Source: Henricia sp. BOLD:AAB3569
Taxonomy: Eukaryota; Echinodermata; Asteroidea; Spinulosida; Echinasteridae
Assembly: GCA_037783545.1 (NCBI GenBank)
Contig: JBBELK010001102.1
Span: 434,001-498,000, forward strand
Direction of reading: 5' to 3'
Length of the DNA stretch: 64,000 nt
Position 1 is the stretch's first letter. Every line of letters starts with the position of its first letter. The notes beneath the pieces were generated by a model that was given only the letters and a program-made list of their open reading frames with translations, did not search any database and had not been told where the DNA came from. Shown here in pieces: positions 59,753 to 64,000 of the stretch. The translations under genes and the position numbers were made by a program.

Positions 59753-61364
59753 CCGATTCATTTCTCTGCACAAAATTAAGTATTTGAGACCGATTGTAGA
59801 ATGTTGAAAATAATGAACCGGTAAACCGCGCGGCTGGACTTTTGTCTACACTAGAGGGCGCCCGACCGTCAAAACAAGAACTGAGAAAATGAGGCGCCTA
59901 TGGGGTACCGATCTTTTTAGTATTCTTCGCATTACATGTACTCGTTTTTTTTTAATAGACTTAATTATTGAGTTAAATGGGTCAGTTAATAGGCTGTGCA
60001 TAGTTGTATAGTAACATTGCTCAGCACTCGGTATACGTACACGAATGCTAGAATGAAAGAATTGCATGATTATAAATTAGGGCTTCCATAAATAGTGGGT
60101 TAAACGTAATTAAATTAGCTAGATCTTTCCGGAAAAGTCTGCTGAGGAACATTTGGTGAAGTCGATTTATTAGAAATACATGTAGCATCAATGGCGTTCT
60201 AAGGCCAGTGCCATGCAATGAAAAGTTCGCTTAACCTTGTGATATGCATGGAAATTCGGTACACATTGAAAAAATCTTTACACAAGTTAAACTTGTCTGT
60301 TAAATAAACTGATGGTGTGAGTTTGAAAGTTGACCATCTTTTTATTATTATTATCCCTTACATAGGGACTTGGAAATCCGTGACGTCATCGCGCGCGCGC
60401 AATAGGTACACTAATACCGGTCAGTTTCACAGCGGAATTCTGCCGTATGCGAAGTGGCGCATCGTGAAAAATGCACTGTAAAACATCACAACATTGTTCA
60501 ATTCAAACTTTTTAAATATATACCGAAAATAAAGAATACTTTCTGACGATATGTATTTTTAAATTTTTGAAAAAAATATTAATATTGGAACACGGCAAGA
60601 TGTTTGTTTGACAGTGATATTTCTGGTCCAAACAGGGTACTTTGTGTTGTGAGACAGATTTGTGAAACCGGCGACAATTTGGGGAGATTGTTGTTTGTGT
60701 TTGTGCAAAATCTCAGTGAAGAAAACGCATGTAATTTTCTTGTTTGTTTTAAGCTCACAAAAATTATTACCAGCTCCTCTTTGTGAACGTCGTCGAGTGC
60801 ATGGTCTTCATTCCAGTTGTAAATGCATACCATGTACATTTGGACCACGACGTTGTGCGCCCTCGCATATAATAGGTCTATTCCTGAACACTCTGGGTTA
60901 CGATGTGCTGGGGAACAAGATAATTAGCGCTTGGATTGAAGACTAACCAATCAAAAATAATGAGAGCGACGCCAATGAGGGCGCTTTGCATAACATCGCA
61001 TATTTTGTAGTACTGGTGCATTCACTTTTACTGACGATTCCTCTGGGAAACGGACGTATTTTAACAAGCCTATAACACAGCAACCGCTTGATCAATTTTT
61101 GCGGCCGAACTATTTTTGAAATCTGTTGGACCTTGTCTGTAGCATGAAGGTGGTTTAAAGTCAAAATTTGATTTTGTTTTTCTCAAGTCCCGAGCTTACA
61201 AGTCGCCACAAGGTGAAAATCTGATGGGAAAACCATGAATTTAGAGATAGTGGAAAATGTGAATAGTTTAGTTAGAAAACACTTTTATGCCGTCCTCGTA
61301 TACGTTCTGTGCTTGGGGTATCAAATGTTTGGAAAAGTACTAACCCTGGCAGTGTTTCAATTGA
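59753..61364. other. Intergenic, no gene supported
   Basis: Unique AT-rich sequence. The 94-codon frame at 60662-60946 and its neighbours show no family motif. Confidence 0.35.
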
Positions 61365-61503
61365 CCCTTTGCACTGGCGGCCATGACAGGGGTCAGGTTT
61401 TCATATTTAAATGATGTGACAATATATTCACAAAGTGCCTACTCGTGGATAACCCACAGTGACAATGTGACTACCCCTGTTATGGCCTCCCGTGCAAAGG
61501 GTG
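61365..61503. mobile_element. 139-bp MITE
   Basis: ACCCTTTGCACTGGCGGCCA at the left is mirrored by TGGCCTCCCGTGCAAAGGGT at the right; inner ACAGGGGT/ACCCCTGT also mirror. Confidence 0.75.
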
Positions 61504-61551
61504 TATTGTAAACAATTTGAGACGTGTTATCTAATCATTTGTGACCGGCTT

Positions 61552-61807
61552 TGGAAAAAAGTAGCAGAAGTCGCGCAGGCTAGGTCGAGTTTTTGCGACC
61601 ATGCATAAGAAGAGATCCATGCACGCTTATTAAAATACAAAAACACAAAGGATATTCCAGGCGAAACACGGACATTCCAGGCGTTATCTGGGCACCGCCA
61701 GGAATTTCCATTGTGTTTTTGTATTTTAATGAGCGTGGATTTGCCGCAGATTTCTTATGGTCGCAAAAACTCGACCTAGCCTGCGCGACTAATGCTACCT
61801 TTTTCCA
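61552..61807. mobile_element. 256-bp palindromic MITE
   Basis: TGGAAAAAAGTAGCAG ... GTCGCGCAGGCTAGGTCGAG at the left is mirrored at the right, as are TTAAAATACAAAAACACAA and TTGTGTTTTTGTATTTTAA. 5300-5340 contains a fragment of the same end. Confidence 0.85.
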
Positions 61808-62462
61808 GAGCGAGTCACATTTATGAACTTGAATGGTTTTCGTATTTAAAAATATCAGTACAAGATATTCACAAATTCATATCTTAGTTCACACACAAAT
61901 CTTAAAATATGTAATTTATATATAAAGTAAGTAAAGCCGGATTTGGCAAGTTATCTAGGTTAGCTTTATTGGATACTGGGGAACTTACGCAATATCCCAA
62001 CACGTTAATTACTCACTCAGCGTTGGAAAGCCGTTCGTACTCAACATTTTATTTCTAAAACACTTTTACACACAAGTGCTGGACTTTGTTATATATACAT
62101 TAGATATAAGAACGTTGTAACACAATATGCCCATATTGCACAATGAACACACAGGCATTATTTAGACACGCTAATACATCTATCATTGCATTATAAAAAC
62201 AAACCCGTGGTTATTTCGATTTACATACACGTATAAGTAACATATATACTCTTTGTTGGAATAACAATTTTTCCAGTCCAAATCTGGCAGTACAGTAGGA
62301 ATATTACTCTAGTCTCAATACTTCGTTATAGCAAATTATTAAACGTGACAAATTATTTATAATTTATTTATTTTTATATATCTCATGCGTAGATTACTGT
62401 CATCTGATTGGTTAAAAGTGAGGGCACTAAATTAGCTAGACCCGGCCGCGCGTATAGAATCC

Positions 62463-62558
62463 ATAGTTCCGACCTGTCAATCAACCGAACCCGCCGACCA
62501 ATCACAACAGAGCTAGCAGACAGCGCCCAAATAGGTCAAAGTGCATTGCCTCACAAAC
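62463..62558 (+). repeat. Second copy of the 45080 MITE left end
   Basis: It starts ATAGTTCCGACCTGTCAATC and runs to GTGCATTGCCTCACAA, as at 45080. The other terminus was not found. It contains GACCAATCAC, a CCAAT box, upstream of a candidate first exon. Confidence 0.8.
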
Positions 62559-62641
62559 CAACATCACTCGATATTCTGCCCATACGTTGTACGCGGTTTT
62601 CCAGCTGCGCGCTTCACGTAAACATTCAGCAGGATGGTATA

Positions 62642-62730
62642 ATGGCGGAATCTCGACGAAGTCGTTTTGTCGTAGATGATGAAGTCCTCAGGAAAATAAG
62701 AGAAGTGGCCTACAGTGAAAACTGTGTCAG
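62642..62730 (+). CDS. Candidate first coding exon, unknown gene
   Basis: ATG in context ATAATGG opens MAESRRSRFVVDDEVLRKIR and EVAYSENCV and ends in CAG before GTGAAA, a plausible donor at phase 2. It is charged and probably helical. No family recognised. The downstream exons would lie beyond or late in the window, and I could not find them. Confidence 0.35.
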
Positions 62731-62904
62731 GTGAAATGTGCTATATACTAAAGTGTCAGGTGATTATGCCATTTGTTTTGCTGTAAATATACAACTTTTC
62801 CCGCCGTAGACCAGCTTCCCAAATCGAAACTCGTGGGACCACTGTCATGACTGTGTATCGTTACTTTTAACCAAACCAGATGACAAAAATATACACATTC
62901 GGTA

Positions 62905-63078
62905 TATAATACAAATATTGACTGCTGTTTAGTCGGGTCATGGTTAAGATATTTATAGTCCCTCTGTGATCTCGAAGCCATGACTTAGCCCTTCGGCTTC
63001 CGCCTCGGGGCACAGTCATGGATCATCTTGGGCCTATAATCTTAACCATACCCCTCATTGCAGTCAATATTTGTATGG
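62905..63078. mobile_element. Palindromic MITE
   Basis: ACAAATATTGACTGC and ATGGTTAAGAT at the left are mirrored by ATCTTAACCAT and GCAGTCAATATTTGT at the right. Confidence 0.75.
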
Positions 63079-63508
63079 TATGACTGGACGTCGTGCGGGC
63101 TTAACAATGCTCTCATTATCTGCTATTGATGACCAATTTACACTGACAACACATCACCTTCAGTTTCCTTTTTTTTATGTTGACCTACAACTAATACAAT
63201 ATCCACATTACACCGGAATCAACTTGGACAAGCTCGACTTATTTCAGATTATTTTAGTACAGGGCTTATCGCATCCACACAACACAATACCATAGGGCAT
63301 TCCTCATAGCGAAATTTCCCCCCAATCATTTTTGTCAATTCCAACCGAAATAGAAGCCTACGATTTTCTGATAAGGTAGATTTTGAAAATAAATAAAGAC
63401 AGAAACATGAAAGTATATATTGATAGTTTGTGATATAGGACGGATGCTTGGACGAATTGTAATAGACTGCCGAAGTGAGTACGTAATATTTTGTTAGTTG
63501 CATAGGCA

Positions 63509-63597
63509 ATTGGCTCTAAACTAAAATCACTCAACAGTGTCCCTGTGCTTTTGCAATGGTACCTTTTCCGACGGCCATGATAGTTTAGAGCCAATTA
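63509..63597. mobile_element. Short inverted-repeat element
   Basis: AATTGGCTCTAAACTA ... TAGTTTAGAGCCAATT. Confidence 0.65.
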
Positions 63598-63716
63598 TCA
63601 TGGCAACGCACGTCACATTTCGGCTGTCTATATTGACGAAATGAAGATGTCCCAGGTAAATCTGCCCCCCCGGTAAAACTGTCCCGGGGACAAAATTACC
63701 TAGGTAAAAGTGTCCA

Positions 63717-63765
<49 letters not shown>
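63717..63765. repeat. Poly-C homopolymer, about 50 bases
   Basis: An uninterrupted C run flanked by (G)GTAAAA(C/G)TGTCC words at 63650-63715. The exact length is unreliable in any assembly. Confidence 0.9.
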
Positions 63766-63766
<1 letters not shown>

Positions 63767-64000
63767 TTATGCCACGTATAATTTTGTATGTGATTTTGAT
63801 AAATTCAGTCCACAGGAAATAATTTATATTCTTCTCCCCTACGGAATAAAGTATGCCTTTTGTAGCAAAATTATGTCCCATTGGAGTACAGTAGAAATGT
63901 CCATACCCAGCAATGGTTCTTAAAACGGGGTTGTAGTTGAGTCCATCACAAGTCTATAACATGTCCAGAGCCGATAAAATCACGAGTCCGTGACAAGTCC
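63766..64000. other. Window end, no gene seen
   Basis: Several (A/C)(A/C)GTCC words near 63890-64000; nothing else recognised. Confidence 0.35.

Overview
This is animal (metazoan) nuclear DNA: spliced exons with GT/AG junctions, AT-rich introns, and a very dense load of transposons, foldback elements, SINEs and minisatellites. The large number of short inverted-repeat elements, the tRNA-derived SINEs, a BEL/Pao retrotransposon and the style of the host protein suggest an invertebrate deuterostome, most likely an echinoderm such as a sea star. The species is an inference; nothing in the window names it.

Only one host gene is recognised with confidence. It is a complete RINT1 orthologue (RINT1/TIP20 family, Dsl1/NRZ vesicle-tethering complex) on the minus strand, from the ATG at 44407 to the stop codon at 8243. 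I reconstructed 14 coding exons totalling 2310 nt (769 codons plus stop). Every splice phase is consistent and every boundary is GT/AG. Exons 1-13 lie between 44.4 and 26.4 kb; a last intron of 17,983 bp, almost all repeats, separates them from exon 14 at 8.2-8.5 kb. Two other exon-like open segments on the plus strand (58.3 kb and 62.6 kb) are weak candidates.

The second large coding unit is a full-length BEL/Pao LTR retrotransposon at 49204-57903. Its two 545-bp LTRs appear identical, it has a 5-bp target duplication and an uninterrupted 2107-codon gag-pro-RT-RNaseH-integrase frame, so the insertion is recent. It landed inside a tRNA-derived repeat.

Layout: 1-7.9 kb, intergenic, with a tandem repeat, foldback elements, nested Harbinger-like MITEs and a LINE fragment inserted in a SINE; 7.9-44.4 kb, RINT1 and its repeat-filled introns, including a 54-bp minisatellite next to a broken copy of exon 8; 44.4-49.2 kb, a putative RINT1 promoter, a SINE split by a MITE, and a Tc1-like pseudogene; 49.2-57.9 kb, the BEL element; 57.9-64 kb, intergenic DNA with palindromic MITEs, two candidate exons and a 50-base poly-C run.

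I found no convincing new multi-gene system. The most informative observations are structural. They are the pseudo-exon/minisatellite pair in RINT1, a MITE family whose insertions are flanked by CAG or CTG, a 731-bp foldback with a 9-bp flanking repeat in RINT1 intron 1, a palindrome carrying two opposed tRNA-Thr-like sequences, and several nested insertions whose empty sites can be read directly from other copies in the window.
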